The translations under genes and the position numbers were made by a program. Source: Platanthera guangdongensis (lineage: Eukaryota > Streptophyta > Magnoliopsida > Asparagales > Orchidaceae). From it: a DNA stretch of 64,000 bases. The stretch covers positions 68,250,757 to 68,314,756 of the forward strand of contig CM077165.1 of the NCBI GenBank assembly GCA_039583875.1, written 5' to 3'. The notes beneath the pieces were generated by a model. It made no database searches. It worked only from the letters and a program-made list of their open reading frames with translations, and was not told where the DNA came from. Below are positions 22,029-31,917 of the stretch, in pieces; position 1 is the stretch's first letter; each line of letters begins with the position of its first letter.

Positions 22029-24247
22029 TGTAACACCGCAATCCGTCCCATGGCATATAACAGAAGGTACAGCTGGAACCCGACGCCATATACCACAGAC
22101 AGTCGGAAGGGTTACATAAGAATATCCAAACATTCCAATTAAGACTACTCGTCCTACACAGAGCATTTTAGCGGAAGCTTTTAAATAGTTGAAAGAACTA
22201 AAAACTTGTATCCAAATAACATGAATGTCCACCATCACTACCACTGGAATGAAATAATAACATACTGAAAGAAACTTGGCCTTATGGCCTTACAGAGGTT
22301 CACTTAATTAAATAATGTTTTCCATACATCGGCTTGCAGGCCGGCCACACATGACAAAAGTAGAGTACAACTATTCGCTTTGGCCTTCTAGGGCCAGCAC
22401 AGCAACATGGGCTACAGCCGGCTATTTGGTACTCGGCTCCGCAGCACCTGCAAGCACATTCACCGCACGGTGGCAAACAAAGCAACGATCAGCCAAAAGC
22501 CGACCAAATTATAACGACCCCGCCCCTTACTCGGGACGACGGTGCTCTTTCCCTGCATAACGTTAGCCCAATAAGACAATAAAGCGCAATTATACTACGC
22601 CACAGGTGTAGGCTCGCACGGCCAAACACCCCGTGCACTCAGGGCACATTAACGGTGAATCCTGACACTTCAGCGTCTTCACCACCATCCCAAAGATGGC
22701 AACCACGTGAGCAATTAGCCTTTCTGACCACTGTCTAAGGCTCCCGACTATGCCAATGGCCAGTCCCCTTTTCGGGTCTCTCGCACCAAACCACATAGCC
22801 TAGGTCCAATTCCACTTGCCCGTTGCTCACACCACGTAGTCACCTTAACACGTACGCACGAGCCAAGATTCTCTCGGATCCCAAAACTTTTCCAAACAAT
22901 CACATAACCCAGTTATGTTCAAGGCCGGTTCCCTGACCGCCAAGTTAGTAGAACACGTTTCCGCTCAGTTTCCTGGGTGTTCCTTGGAGTTAATCCCCAA
23001 GGATCCCTGCTGCAATCTACCGTGTAGAAACCCGAAAAAAAACCCAAAGCACGGAGTCTTCTCCGGCAAAACATATCAAATGCAACATCACCGATCCAGA
23101 CAATACACGTCCGGGTAGGCTTCACACACAATGCCTATGCCCGTACTTCGATTCCGGACTCTATATGCAACAAAAGGGGGACTATTCACATCAATCCCAA
23201 GGAACACCACGCACTCACCGCACACTCGTGGGAGCGGGATTCCCTATGTAGAAAGGAAGAGAGCTTCGCATGCTCAGGTAGAGAATCGTTTCCCTTATAG
23301 TCCGCTTTTGCGCCATGGAAAAACTACACAGATAGAAATCTTCGCAATGGAATTTCTTCCACGGATCCGCTCTCGGATCTCAAAATGGTGCTCCGATGCT
23401 CCGCCGGCGGCCGGAATCCTCCTCCTTCTTCCTACTCTTTCTAACTCCTTGGAAAGAGAATGGCTTGGAGAAAATGAAGAGTTAAGTCCCCCATTCCCGG
23501 CCTTAATAGAGCAGGAAACCGTCTGAGCCCTTGGATCTTCATCAAAGAAAACGAACGGCTCAGATCTGCACAAAATTCCCCTGACCTGGGATGAACACGG
23601 ACTCGCACACGGCCGTGTTTCAGGCTGTGTGCCTTGATCGAGGCACGATCATCGAACAAAGAAAAGACATACAGGCAAAGACACGCCCGTGTCTCACCTG
23701 ACATGCCCGTGTCGGCTCCTCGACACGCCCGTGACCCGGGGGTGTCCCATATAACCGCCACAGCAACGGACACGACCCAACTGAACACGGGTAGGGACAC
23801 GGGTATGAACACACCCGTGTCACCCGAAAATCGTCGAGAAACTATCGTCGATCGTTGAACGCAGAGGGTCACTCGACAATCGTCGAGAGCCGTTCGACGA
23901 TCGTCGAATGCAGGGGGCCATGCCCTCCCGACACGCCCGTGTCGCCTAGCGTGTTCCTCCCGAACACTAATCGTCGAACTCAACCGGCTAGCACGATCGT
24001 CGAACCTGGCGCGATCGTCGAATGCAGAACAAGGGTACAGACATGGTTAGGAACACACCCGCGTTAAATGACACGCCCGTGTCCTTCAGCCGTGTTTCTA
24101 GCCGTGTCCTTCTCGGGATGAAAACGGCCAAAACACCAGCCAGACATGGCCTTGGACACGCCCGTGTCCTAGGCCGTGTACCCCTATACAGGTACCAAAA
24201 ATCCCTTTTTACGCGATCAACTCAAATACAATTTTCGGGGCGTTACA
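22029..24247 (-). mobile_element. Gypsy-2 5' LTR
   Basis: TGTAACACCGCA to CGGGGCGTTACA on the + strand, 2,219 bp. It matches the left LTR along its length with scattered substitutions, and keeps the GACACGCCCGTGTC cluster (perfect copy at 23680-23693) and the cgatcgtcgaac repeats (about 23820-24020) in U3. Confidence 0.9.
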
Positions 24248-24310
24248 GTCGAACTAAGTCTAAAGTTCGTCTAACTGAAGTTACTCTTTTGTCGAACTGA
24301 AGTTACTCGT

Positions 24311-24490
24311 TCGTCGAACTAAGTTTAGCTTTCGTCGAACTAAGTCTAAAGTTCGTCGAACTAAACTTAGTCTTTCGTCGAACTGAGTTTAGCTTTCGTC
24401 GAACTAAGTTTAAAGTTTGTCAAACTGAATTTACACTTTCGTCAAACTGAGCTTGCCATTTGTCGAACGGAGCTCAACATTCGTCGAGTT
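24311..24490. repeat. 21-bp periodic TCGTCGAAC array
   Basis: tcgtcgaac or its decayed forms tcgtcaaac and tgtcgaac begin at 24311, 24332, 24353, 24375, 24396, 24417, 24439, 24460 and 24480. The steps are 21, 21, 22, 21, 21, 22, 21 and 20 bp. The sequence between cores (aagtttagct, taagtctaaag) is only loosely conserved. Confidence 0.85.
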
Positions 24491-24641
24491 CAATACCTAG
24501 ACAGACAAAATTTTGTCTAAGTGTTGTGGCGTTGAGTGATACCTACTCACTCAATGCCTTTGGTTCTAATGATTGAATTTTGTCTAACTCCACAGATGTT
24601 GTGTCATGCTGACGCCATCAAAGTCAAAGTCAACCAAAATT

Positions 24642-24646
24642 CAAAT
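24642..24646. repeat. Target-site duplication CAAAT of Sirevirus-3
   Basis: CAAAT at 24642-24646 and 37890-37894 directly abuts the two LTR ends. It confirms one integration event into the old Sirevirus LTR. Confidence 0.92.
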
Positions 24647-25550
24647 TGAAAGATATGGTACCTAAACACCTAGAGGGGGGGGGGGTGAATAGGTGACCTA
24701 AACCTTTTTAAGACTTTGTTGGCAGCAAAACAGTTATCTCACAGATTTCTACAGCTAATAGCAATAACAAAATATAAACTGATAATCCACAGCACAGCAC
24801 AACACAGCAGACACACAAATTTATTGTGGTTCCCCAATCTTTGGGTACATCCACTTTCCCCCTTCGCCTATCTAGCAGTGTACTAGATTCGGCCAAACTT
24901 CTCCACTATCTCAGAACCCAACTAGGTTCCTACACCTCAGGCCCAAAGCCTTACACTCAGCCACCAAGGCCTACACTCAGCCACCCAGGCCTACACTCAG
25001 CCAATCAAGGCCTACACTCAGCCAATTAAGGCCTACACTCAGAGTTCTTCAACTCCTACACTCAGGCAACCAAGCCCTACCCTCAGCCTTTATAAAATAG
25101 GCTTACAATTCACTCAGATCCAATGGATCCTACAAGTTAAAATTGAATTACAATAACTAACTCTACAACTCAGAAAATAAGAGAGAAGTTGAGAGTTTCT
25201 TGAAGAGTTCTTGGAAGAACTCAGCTAGATCCAAACTGACTTAGCTTCCTTCAAAGCTTCTTGAGTAGAACTGAATTAGTCTGAATTCTCTGCAGTTGAT
25301 CCTTGACCTCTGCTTCTTGAGATCCAGATGATTCTGAATCCTTCTTCTCAGCCTTAGTTCCAAGGACTGAATTCTTGATTGGAGCTCTCTCTCTCCAACT
25401 TCTTAGATCTGCTGTGGGACAGCAAGATCTTCTTGTGTTGATACCCTGTGTATCACTTTTCTGATTACTTGAATAATCTGATCTATTACTTCAAATAGCT
25501 TCAACAACTACTTGTCAACTTATCAACCTGTTTCTGTAAACAGTCTGTGC

Positions 25551-25560
25551 CTATTTATAG
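25551..25560 (-). promoter_or_regulatory. TATA box of Sirevirus-3 3' LTR
   Basis: The element strand reads CTATAAATAG within ggcctataaataggcacag, about 160 bp downstream of the palindrome array. The same box in the 5' LTR is at 36667-36676. Confidence 0.75.
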
Positions 25561-25716
25561 GCCTTCTTCATGGTAACCGGCTGGTCCGGTTCATAACAGA
25601 CTTCTGACTTCCCTGACAGTTGCTGTAGACCGGCTGGATCGGCAGCTGTCATGTCAACCAGTCACTTCTTGAAATTCTCTAACTGTCAGATAGTGTTGAG
25701 ACTTTCTGTTCTTAAG

Positions 25717-26636
25717 TGTCGACACTTATAGGCTAAGTGTCGACACATGTTGTGTAAGTGTCGACACAAGTCTACAAGGTGTCGACACAACTCCTTGTAT
25801 GTCTCGACACAGATTCTTCTTCAAGTGTCGACACTGAAATCAAGTGTCGACACAAGTACTTGATCTTCTGTAACTTGTTGAATTCTTCTAAGTGTCGACA
25901 CATCTCCTTTGTGTCGACACATCTTCATGTGTTGAAACTGTCAAGTGTCGACACTGCTTCTTGGTGTCGACACAAGTCTTCAATTTTGTTTCTTCAGCTA
26001 AGTGTCGACACAACTCCTTAGTGTCGACACTTGTACTTAGAATATTTAGTAAACTTTTCTGTTCTCTGCTAAGTGTCGACACAGCTCCTTGTGTCGACAC
26101 TTTCTTCAAGTGTAGAGTCTTCAACTAAGTGTCGACACATTGTGCTGGGTGTCGACACTTTCTTCAAGTGTTGACTCTTCTGGTTGTGTGTCGACACATT
26201 GTGCTGAGTGTCGACACATACTTCAAGTGTTGACTCCTTTGAGTGTGTGTCGACACATTGTGCTGAGTGTCGACACATTCTTCATATGTTGACTCTGCTG
26301 ATTGAGTGTCGACACATTGTGTTGAGTGTCGACACTTGTCCTTAGTCTCTGCAGAATTTTGCTGAGTGTCGACACAACTCCAAGTGTCGACACTTTCTGA
26401 TGTAGACTCAGCTCTTCTAGGTGTCGACACTTCTGCTAAGTGTCGACACAGCTTTCCTGCATTCTTCTTCACTGAGTGTCGACACAGCTCCAAGTGTCGA
26501 CACTTTCTGTCTGGTGTCGACTCTTCTTCTCAGGTGTCGACACAATTACTCCAAGTGTCGACACTGCTTGTCTGGGTGTCGACACAAGCTTTCTCAAGTG
26601 TTGGCACTTTCCCTCTGGGTGTCGACACATGGACTT
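25717..26636. repeat. GTGTCGACAC palindrome array in Sirevirus-3 U3 (3' LTR)
   Basis: About 34 copies of GTGTCGACAC or one-base variants. In the best part gtcgacac starts at 26131, 26151, 26190, 26210, 26249, 26269, 26308, 26328, 26368, 26386, 26423, 26442, 26478, 26496, 26516, 26536, 26557 and 26578. Copies are spaced 18-21 bp, or about 39 bp where a slot holds a decayed gttgactc/gtagactc (for example 26169, 26229, 26288). The spacers are not conserved, unlike the gypsy array. The six-frame ORFs here are artefacts. Confidence 0.92.
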
Positions 26637-26773
26637 AGAAACTTTTAGCTTCAGTCTAGTGAATACCTAACCTGCACAAGTAACTCAAACAAACATCAAA
26701 TACATTATGATGTATATCATTGAGTTAGGTGAGGCTTCTTCAAATCAGGTACATTTGACCAATGTACCCAACA

Positions 26774-26795
26774 ATCTCACCCTATTTGGAGAAGT
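26774..26795 (-). other. Sirevirus-3 polypurine tract
   Basis: On the element strand the sequence before the 3' LTR reads tccaaatagggtgagat, a purine-rich tract interrupted by one T. Sirevirus-6 has the more canonical ccaaatagggggagat at the same place (52346-52362). The 280 bp from here to the end of the extra ORF (26796-27075) are AT-rich noncoding sequence with nothing recognisable. Confidence 0.7.
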
Positions 26796-27075
26796 CATAA
26801 CCCTTAGTCAATGATATACACCACTCATAATTAAAAATTAGAAGATGATGTAAAGCAGGTATATGTCAACAGGGTAAACTTAAACATGTAATAAAGCACA
26901 CATGTATACTCATTAAACATTGCAGAACAAACAAGAAATAGACACATGCTTCTGAACAATCATGAGATATATTTATCAAAAATTGTTCTAACATTGTTTT
27001 AATACATTTTCATTGTTTTACAACAATATTTCATATGTAAAAGATTACAACAATGTTTCTTAGTCTAATCTTAGT

Positions 27076-29919
27076 CTAATTCTGATCAGGTTTTTTGATA
27101 ACAATTCCTTTTCCAGCTTGTACTTTGGCCTTTACAGCAGCAGCAGCAGGCTCAGTATCAGCAGTCTTCTTTCCTTTTGAGTCCTTCTTCTTTTGTTCTT
27201 CAGCCTTGATCTTTTGTCGCTCAAAGTAATGATAGGGCTTAGGAAAGTACTTGCTAGGCTCCACAGCTTTAGGAGGTAGCTTTCCTAACTTAGCCTTCCT
27301 TCTATGCTGGACAATGGCTTCCTGCCTAATCTCATGCTTCCTCCATTCTGCCTCTGAAAACCATTTGTTCCTTTCATGAACATTGTCCTTGGCTGCTTTC
27401 CAGGCTGTGAGAATGATGTTCCTAGAAGTAGGGCTCCACTGTTCAAAATCTGGCTTCTGCTCAGCTAGTTCCCTAAACTTCTTCTTTGACAGCCTTGTCT
27501 CTTCTTCTTTGTCCAAAGCCTCTTGCATAGCTGCTGTTATAGGTTGAACAACCTTTTCCAGAACAACATTAGACTTTCCAGCAGTTGGACTATACATTGT
27601 GCTGACTTCTGCATGAACCATGTCAAAATCTGGAGGTGGATAGATCACCTGAGCTACTTCCTGTTGCTCACCTCCAAGATATGCACTTTGAATTCCTGAT
27701 TTAGCAACATTATCATCATCACATAGGGGAGGATAGCCCAGTGTAGCTCTGATGGAGTTAGATATCCATTTGGCATGGTCAGAGCTAGCTTTGACTAACA
27801 CCCTCTCCCCATTTATGACTTCTTGTGCAACATGGTCTCTGACATCATCCTTTTGGAATCGGATCTGACTGTCCAAATAACTGATCCCATCTTTAAAATA
27901 AGGTCTAAGCTTTGTAAGCTGTTCAGAAATGACCTTCTGGGAATCCTTGATTGCAGTCTTGACAGCAGCAATTTCATCTTGAAAAGCTTTATCAAATTCA
28001 GCCTTTGCAGCAGCAGATGATGTTGAAGGTTCAGCAGTCTTATTCTTTAGGTCAGTAACTATAGCATTGTGAGAAGCTGTCAGATTGTCATTCATCCTTA
28101 GTTGATTTTCCAGCACATAGCCCTGCTTCAATGCTATATCATCTACTTGTACTTTTATTTTCTCTTGGTGTGTAGCCAGAAACACCACAGCATTTCCACC
28201 CTTGTGGAAGCATTCATTCATTTCCTTCTTATTCAGGTTCATCTCAAACCTTATTGATTTTATATCTTGAGCTAAATCAAATTGTAAAGACTTTTGTCCT
28301 TCATCAATATATTTCTCTATAGCTCTCCTGTGCTCATCCAGCTTGACTTGCATGGCTACCATTAAGGCACTGTAATCAGGTGATGGAGCTTGTGTGACTG
28401 AGGATTGTTGAGCAATAGTTTGTAGAGCCTTCTTGTAGCTCTGACTTCTTCTCTTGAATACAAATAATTTCTTCTTTTTAGCTTGTTCAGCTTCATCTTC
28501 CTCAGACTCTGAAGTACTGGCTATATTCACCCTGTCCTTAGGGCTTGATGGTTGGTCAGCTTGCACATCAAGTGCTTTCTCACTTTCTTGCCTTATAGGC
28601 TCTTCCTGAACTTGCAGTGTCTCCCCCTCAGCAGCAACACCCTTCTCTTCAGCAGCAGCATGCTTGTCCATGTCAAAATCCTCTTGATCTAAATTAAGAA
28701 ATAGATCTTCCATTGTGTATTCAGCTGGAGACTGTGCAGGAGAAGTACTGGGTTCATCAACTACTTTATCAGGAACAACTTCTTGTACTACTGATGTGTC
28801 TTGGAGAACAACATCTGATACTTGATTTGCTTGCTGAGTTTGCTGATGGACATCAGACAAATCAGAATCTATTACAGAAAAATCTAAAGTATTGAGGTCA
28901 GTAAGTACCTCTTGGATAATGATTGTGGCTTGCTCACTGTCCAGAGTAGAGGGCTCTTCTACTGCTGGAAGCTCCCCCTGGCTTGGATCCTTATCCTTGG
29001 GGCTAGCTGGAGGCAGCTCCCCCTGAATTTCAGCTGTCTCTGGAGCAGCAGGAGACTTCTCTGCAGCCACTTCCTCTTGACTATCAGGAGTGAAAACAAC
29101 TTGTTCTTCACTGCCTGAACTGCTGGAGGACTCCTGTGTCACAGGAGCTATCTTCCTCTTCTTCTTTGGAGGTGAATCTTTCTTAGAGACTTGCTTCTCT
29201 GGGGTAGGTATTTCCTTAGATAGTACTCTTTCCCACCTGGAAAATATCCTCATATCCATTCTTCTCATATGGTTGATCTTGCTACCAGCAGCATTGCTCA
29301 TTACCTCTGGTATTGTACCAGCCAGGTAGAGACTTAGTATTCTGCCCAGATTGGGCTTCTTCAGACTTTCTTTAATTTTCTCATACACAACCATTGACCA
29401 ATCTGTTTTTAGGTTGAAGATAATTCTGGTCATAACACTGAACATGGAGGCTGACACCCTGTCATGCCCTCCAGTCTTGCTGAGAATAACCTTTCCCACT
29501 ATTTCAAACATGAATTTCCCTTGATTATTCATGCCTTTCCTGTTAAAGACTGATCCTACCTTCATCTTTGGATCCAGTCCACACCAAGAAAGAGCTTCCC
29601 TGGTCTTTGAAGCGGTTACTTCCTCTTCATCATGTGTTTTAGGTAGCTGGAGTACCTTTCTCAGAGATTTGGGTGAAATCTTGACCTTGGTTCCATGCAC
29701 TCTTGATTTGATTCTGTAACCTGAATCATCTACAGAAGCTCCAGTAAGGAATTCAAGAACTTCCTTCTTCCAAATTTTGGTTGGTTCTGAAACCAAGTAC
29801 TCCAATCCAGAATCGGTGACTAGGGTTACCACCGATTTGATTTCTTGATCGCCATCGTCGAACGCGCCACGAACGAGCTCATAGCCTTCGTTAACATTCT
29901 CCTCGAGCTTGGGAGCCAT
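27076..29919 (-). CDS. Sirevirus extra ORF protein, 947 aa, intact
   Basis: It starts at ATG 29917-29919 and ends at TAG/TAA before 27076. It occupies the place of the env-like ORF of soybean SIRE1, but I see no signal peptide or membrane segment. Residues about 30-235 form a globular region (YRIKSRVHGTKVKISPKSL, MFSVMTRIIFNLKTDWS) that resembles the plant-transposon-protein domain often found in such ORFs; this is my recollection, not a search. Residues about 260-490 are acidic and Ser/Pro/Gln-rich. A basic patch (AKKKKLFVFKRR) follows near 500, then helical, coiled-coil-like sequence to about 720, and a Lys-rich tail (KKKDSKGKK). It could be a nucleic-acid or chromatin-binding accessory protein. 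The spacer upstream has its own TATA box and palindrome array. Function unknown. Confidence 0.85.
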   Translation of the reverse strand: MAPKLEENVNEGYELVRGAFDDGDQEIKSVVTLVTDSGLEYLVSEPTKIWKKEVLEFLTGASVDDSGYRIKSRVHGTKVKISPKSLRKVLQLPKTHDEEEVTASKTREALSWCGLDPKMKVGSVFNRKGMNNQGKFMFEIVGKVILSKTGGHDRVSASMFSVMTRIIFNLKTDWSMVVYEKIKESLKKPNLGRILSLYLAGTIPEVMSNAAGSKINHMRRMDMRIFSRWERVLSKEIPTPEKQVSKKDSPPKKKRKIAPVTQESSSSSGSEEQVVFTPDSQEEVAAEKSPAAPETAEIQGELPPASPKDKDPSQGELPAVEEPSTLDSEQATIIIQEVLTDLNTLDFSVIDSDLSDVHQQTQQANQVSDVVLQDTSVVQEVVPDKVVDEPSTSPAQSPAEYTMEDLFLNLDQEDFDMDKHAAAEEKGVAAEGETLQVQEEPIRQESEKALDVQADQPSSPKDRVNIASTSESEEDEAEQAKKKKLFVFKRRSQSYKKALQTIAQQSSVTQAPSPDYSALMVAMQVKLDEHRRAIEKYIDEGQKSLQFDLAQDIKSIRFEMNLNKKEMNECFHKGGNAVVFLATHQEKIKVQVDDIALKQGYVLENQLRMNDNLTASHNAIVTDLKNKTAEPSTSSAAAKAEFDKAFQDEIAAVKTAIKDSQKVISEQLTKLRPYFKDGISYLDSQIRFQKDDVRDHVAQEVINGERVLVKASSDHAKWISNSIRATLGYPPLCDDDNVAKSGIQSAYLGGEQQEVAQVIYPPPDFDMVHAEVSTMYSPTAGKSNVVLEKVVQPITAAMQEALDKEEETRLSKKKFRELAEQKPDFEQWSPTSRNIILTAWKAAKDNVHERNKWFSEAEWRKHEIRQEAIVQHRRKAKLGKLPPKAVEPSKYFPKPYHYFERQKIKAEEQKKKDSKGKKTADTEPAAAAVKAKVQAGKGIVIKKPDQN

Positions 29920-30433
29920 TAGGGTTTAGAGATTTAGTCTTGAGAAAAGAGAAATGTCGACACAGCAGTTTTGGTCTCGAAACTCTGAAAGCGTGTCGAC
30001 AAACAAAGACAGAATCCTATTTATACCTTTCTGGTTTGAAGACGAACAGGCGGGATGGATTACTAAAGATGTGTCGACACTGGCAATAAGTGTCGACACT
30101 GACTTATAATGTCTCGACACTCATGTGTCGACACAAGTTTAGTCAACAGATTTTATGTGTCGACACATGTTTATGTGTCGACACCACTCTACTCGACTAA
30201 TCGTCGAGACTTTACTTAGAAAATTCTGAGTAAAACTTAAGTGTCGACACCACATTGGATGTGTCGACACCTACTCGACATGTGTCGACACTAACATTCT
30301 GAAGTGTCGACACCAACTTCCTAGATGTGTCGACACCATTTTCCTGAAGTGTCGACACTTACTATTCTGTGTCGACATAGACTTGTCTATGTGTCGACAC
30401 CTTTTTACTTAGCCAATTTTTAGTTCTGTAAAC
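29920..30433 (-). promoter_or_regulatory. Putative internal promoter of the extra ORF
   Basis: 514-bp spacer between the pol stop and the extra-ORF ATG. On the element strand it has, in order: about 14 palindromes GTGTCGACAC (30400 to 30073), TATAAATAGG (30018-30025), two more copies (29995 and 29955), and AAACCCTA (29920-29927, a telo-box) directly abutting the ATG. The gtcgaca starts 30243, 30263, 30284, 30306, 30329, 30351, 30371 and 30393 are 20-23 bp apart. The LTR has the same order: array, then TATAAATAGG. This layout suggests an independent transcript for the extra ORF. Confidence 0.65.
30018..30025 (-). promoter_or_regulatory. Internal TATA box upstream of the extra ORF
   Basis: The element strand reads GGTATAAATAGG across 30016-30027, 98 bp upstream of the ATG. 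It shares TATAAATAGG with the LTR box. A start about 30 bp downstream would give a 5' leader of about 65-70 nt. Confidence 0.65.
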
Positions 30434-31917
30434 TTAGTCTAAGTTTATCATACCTAGTTCAATTTTGAATCTATTGAACTTAGCTTCTTCTAAGGGCTTA
30501 GTAAACATATCAGCTATCTGATTATCAGTTTTAACATATTCAAGTGCAATATCATTTCTTTCTACATGCTCCCTAAGAAAGTGATATTTAATCTCAATAT
30601 GTTTAGTTCTACTATGTGATACAGGATTATTAGCTATTGAAATAGCACTTGTAGAATCACAGAAAAGTGGAGTTCTACTTACCTGAAATCCATAGTCAAC
30701 TAGCTGATGTTGAATCCATAGAAGTTGAGCACAGCAACTTCCTGCAGCTACATATTCTGACTCAGCTGTGGAGATAGCCACACTAGTCTGCTTTTTGCTG
30801 CTCCATGAAATTATTCTTCCACCTAGGAATTGACAGGATCCAGTAGTGCTCTTTCTATCTTCTTTGCATCCTGCAAAGTCTGCATCTGAATAGCCTGTTA
30901 GATCAAAATCTCCATTCCTAGGGTACCAGAGGCCTAGATAGGGAGTGCCCTTTAGATATCTCAAAATTCTCTTGACTGCAGTCAAGTGAGACTCTTTAGG
31001 GCAGGCTTGATACCTGGCACAAACACATGTAGCATACATAATGTCAGGCCTACTTGCAGTCAAGTATAGTAAGGAGCCAACTATCCCTCTATACAAGGTT
31101 TCATCTACAGGTTTCCCTGCATCATCCTTGCTAAGAGACATACTTGACCCCATAGGAGTCTTCATGGTACTGGATGAATCCATACCATATTTCCTTATGA
31201 GTTCTAGGGTGAACTTGGACTGACATATGGACAAGCCACTTTCAGTCTGTTTAACTTGGAGACCCAAGAAAAACTTCAGTTCTCCCATACTACTCATCTC
31301 AAATTGACTTTGCATAAGCTTTGCAAACTTTTTGCAAAGGCTACTTTCAGTAGACCCAAATATAATGTCATCTACATATATTTGGACAAGTATGACTTTG
31401 CCTCTAGATTCCCTAAGGAATAGAGTCTTATCTATTTTCCCCCTTGTGAACTTGTTCTCAATGAGGAAACTAGATAGGGTTTCATACCAAGCTCTAGGAG
31501 CTTCTTTAACCCATACAATGCTTTCCTAAGTCTATAGACATAATGTGGAAGAGTAGGATCAACAAAACCTGAAGGCTGCTCCACATATACTTCTTCCTTT
31601 AGATTACCATTTAGGAATGCTGACTTGACATCCATTTGGTATACCTTGAATCCTTGATAGGTTGCATAGGCCAAGAACATCCTTATGGCCTCCAGTCTGG
31701 CTACTGGGGCAAAGGTTTGATCAAAATCAATACCTTCTTCTTGCCTATATCCTTTTGCAACCAGTCTTGCTTTATTCTTTATGATGACCCCTTGTTCATC
31801 TAACTTATTTCTGTAGATCCACTTAGTTCCTACAACATTGTGGTCTTTAGGCTTTGGAATCAACTCCCAAACCTTGCACCTTTTGAACTGATTAAGTTCT
31901 TCTTACATAGCTTCAGT
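30434..31917 (-). pseudogene. Sirevirus-3 reverse transcriptase and RNase H
   Basis: Element strand: after two stops (TAG 31918-31920, TAA about 31906) the RT opens with [20 protein letters not shown] and [20 protein letters not shown], then [24 protein letters not shown] missing base near 31502 shifts the frame after KALYGLK. The next frame holds catalytic YVDD (31368-31379), GELKFFLGLQVKQ, SRPDIMYATCVCARYQ, and RNase H with SDADFAGCKEDRKSTTG, AESEYVAAG and RTKHIEIKYHFLREHVE, ending LGMINLD-stop at 30434. Without the lesions this is a typical copia RT-RH. Nucleotide identity to the remnant at 626-1297 is clear by eye. Confidence 0.92.

Larger units (their letters stand above)
15027..24247 (-). 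mobile_element. Gypsy-2: Tekay-type chromovirus, decayed
   Basis: Reverse-orientation element: 3' LTR 15027-17222, polypurine tract 17223-17240, pol and gag 17276-21738, primer site 22010-22028, 5' LTR 22029-24247. It belongs to the same family as Gypsy-1 but has different U3 repeats (GACACG..CGTGTC and cgtcgaac instead of the 20-bp array). The flanking pentamers are TCAAT (left) and GTCGA (right), so there is no duplication. Pol has several stops and a frameshift. Gag and the start of protease form one 400-codon frame. Confidence 0.92.
24248..24646 (+). mobile_element. Old Sirevirus 3' LTR, piece 3 of 4
   Basis: Continues the ttcgtcgaactgag motif of piece 2, then returns to the gttgagtga...tcactcaatgcc inverted repeat near 24531. 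It ends with the left copy of the CAAAT duplication (24642-24646) at the Sirevirus-3 insertion. Confidence 0.78.
24647..26773 (-). mobile_element. Sirevirus-3 3' LTR
   Basis: Element-strand start TGTTGGGTACATTGG (26773 downwards) to TATCTTTCA at 24647. It contains the palindrome array in U3 (25717-26636), TATAAATAG at 25551-25560 and, near the LTR's 3' end, a C11 run (24675-24685 as G on +) in ttcaccc...tctaggtg, a sequence found in all Sirevirus LTRs here. Confidence 0.93.

Noticed and set aside
22029..24247. ORFs of 60-180 codons in Gypsy-2 LTRs (for example 23131-23526, 23441-23983)
   Set aside because: They are equally present in shifted form in the other LTR copies, with no domain and no conservation of frame. 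They are shadows of LTR sequence.
27076..29919. Extra ORF as a viral envelope
   Set aside because: No signal peptide or membrane-spanning segment. The middle is acidic low complexity and the tail Lys-rich.
29920..30120. Small ORF upstream of the extra ORF (29926-30120) as a leader peptide
   Set aside because: It is not conserved in any visible way, and the TATA box lies inside it, so a transcript from that box would not carry its start.
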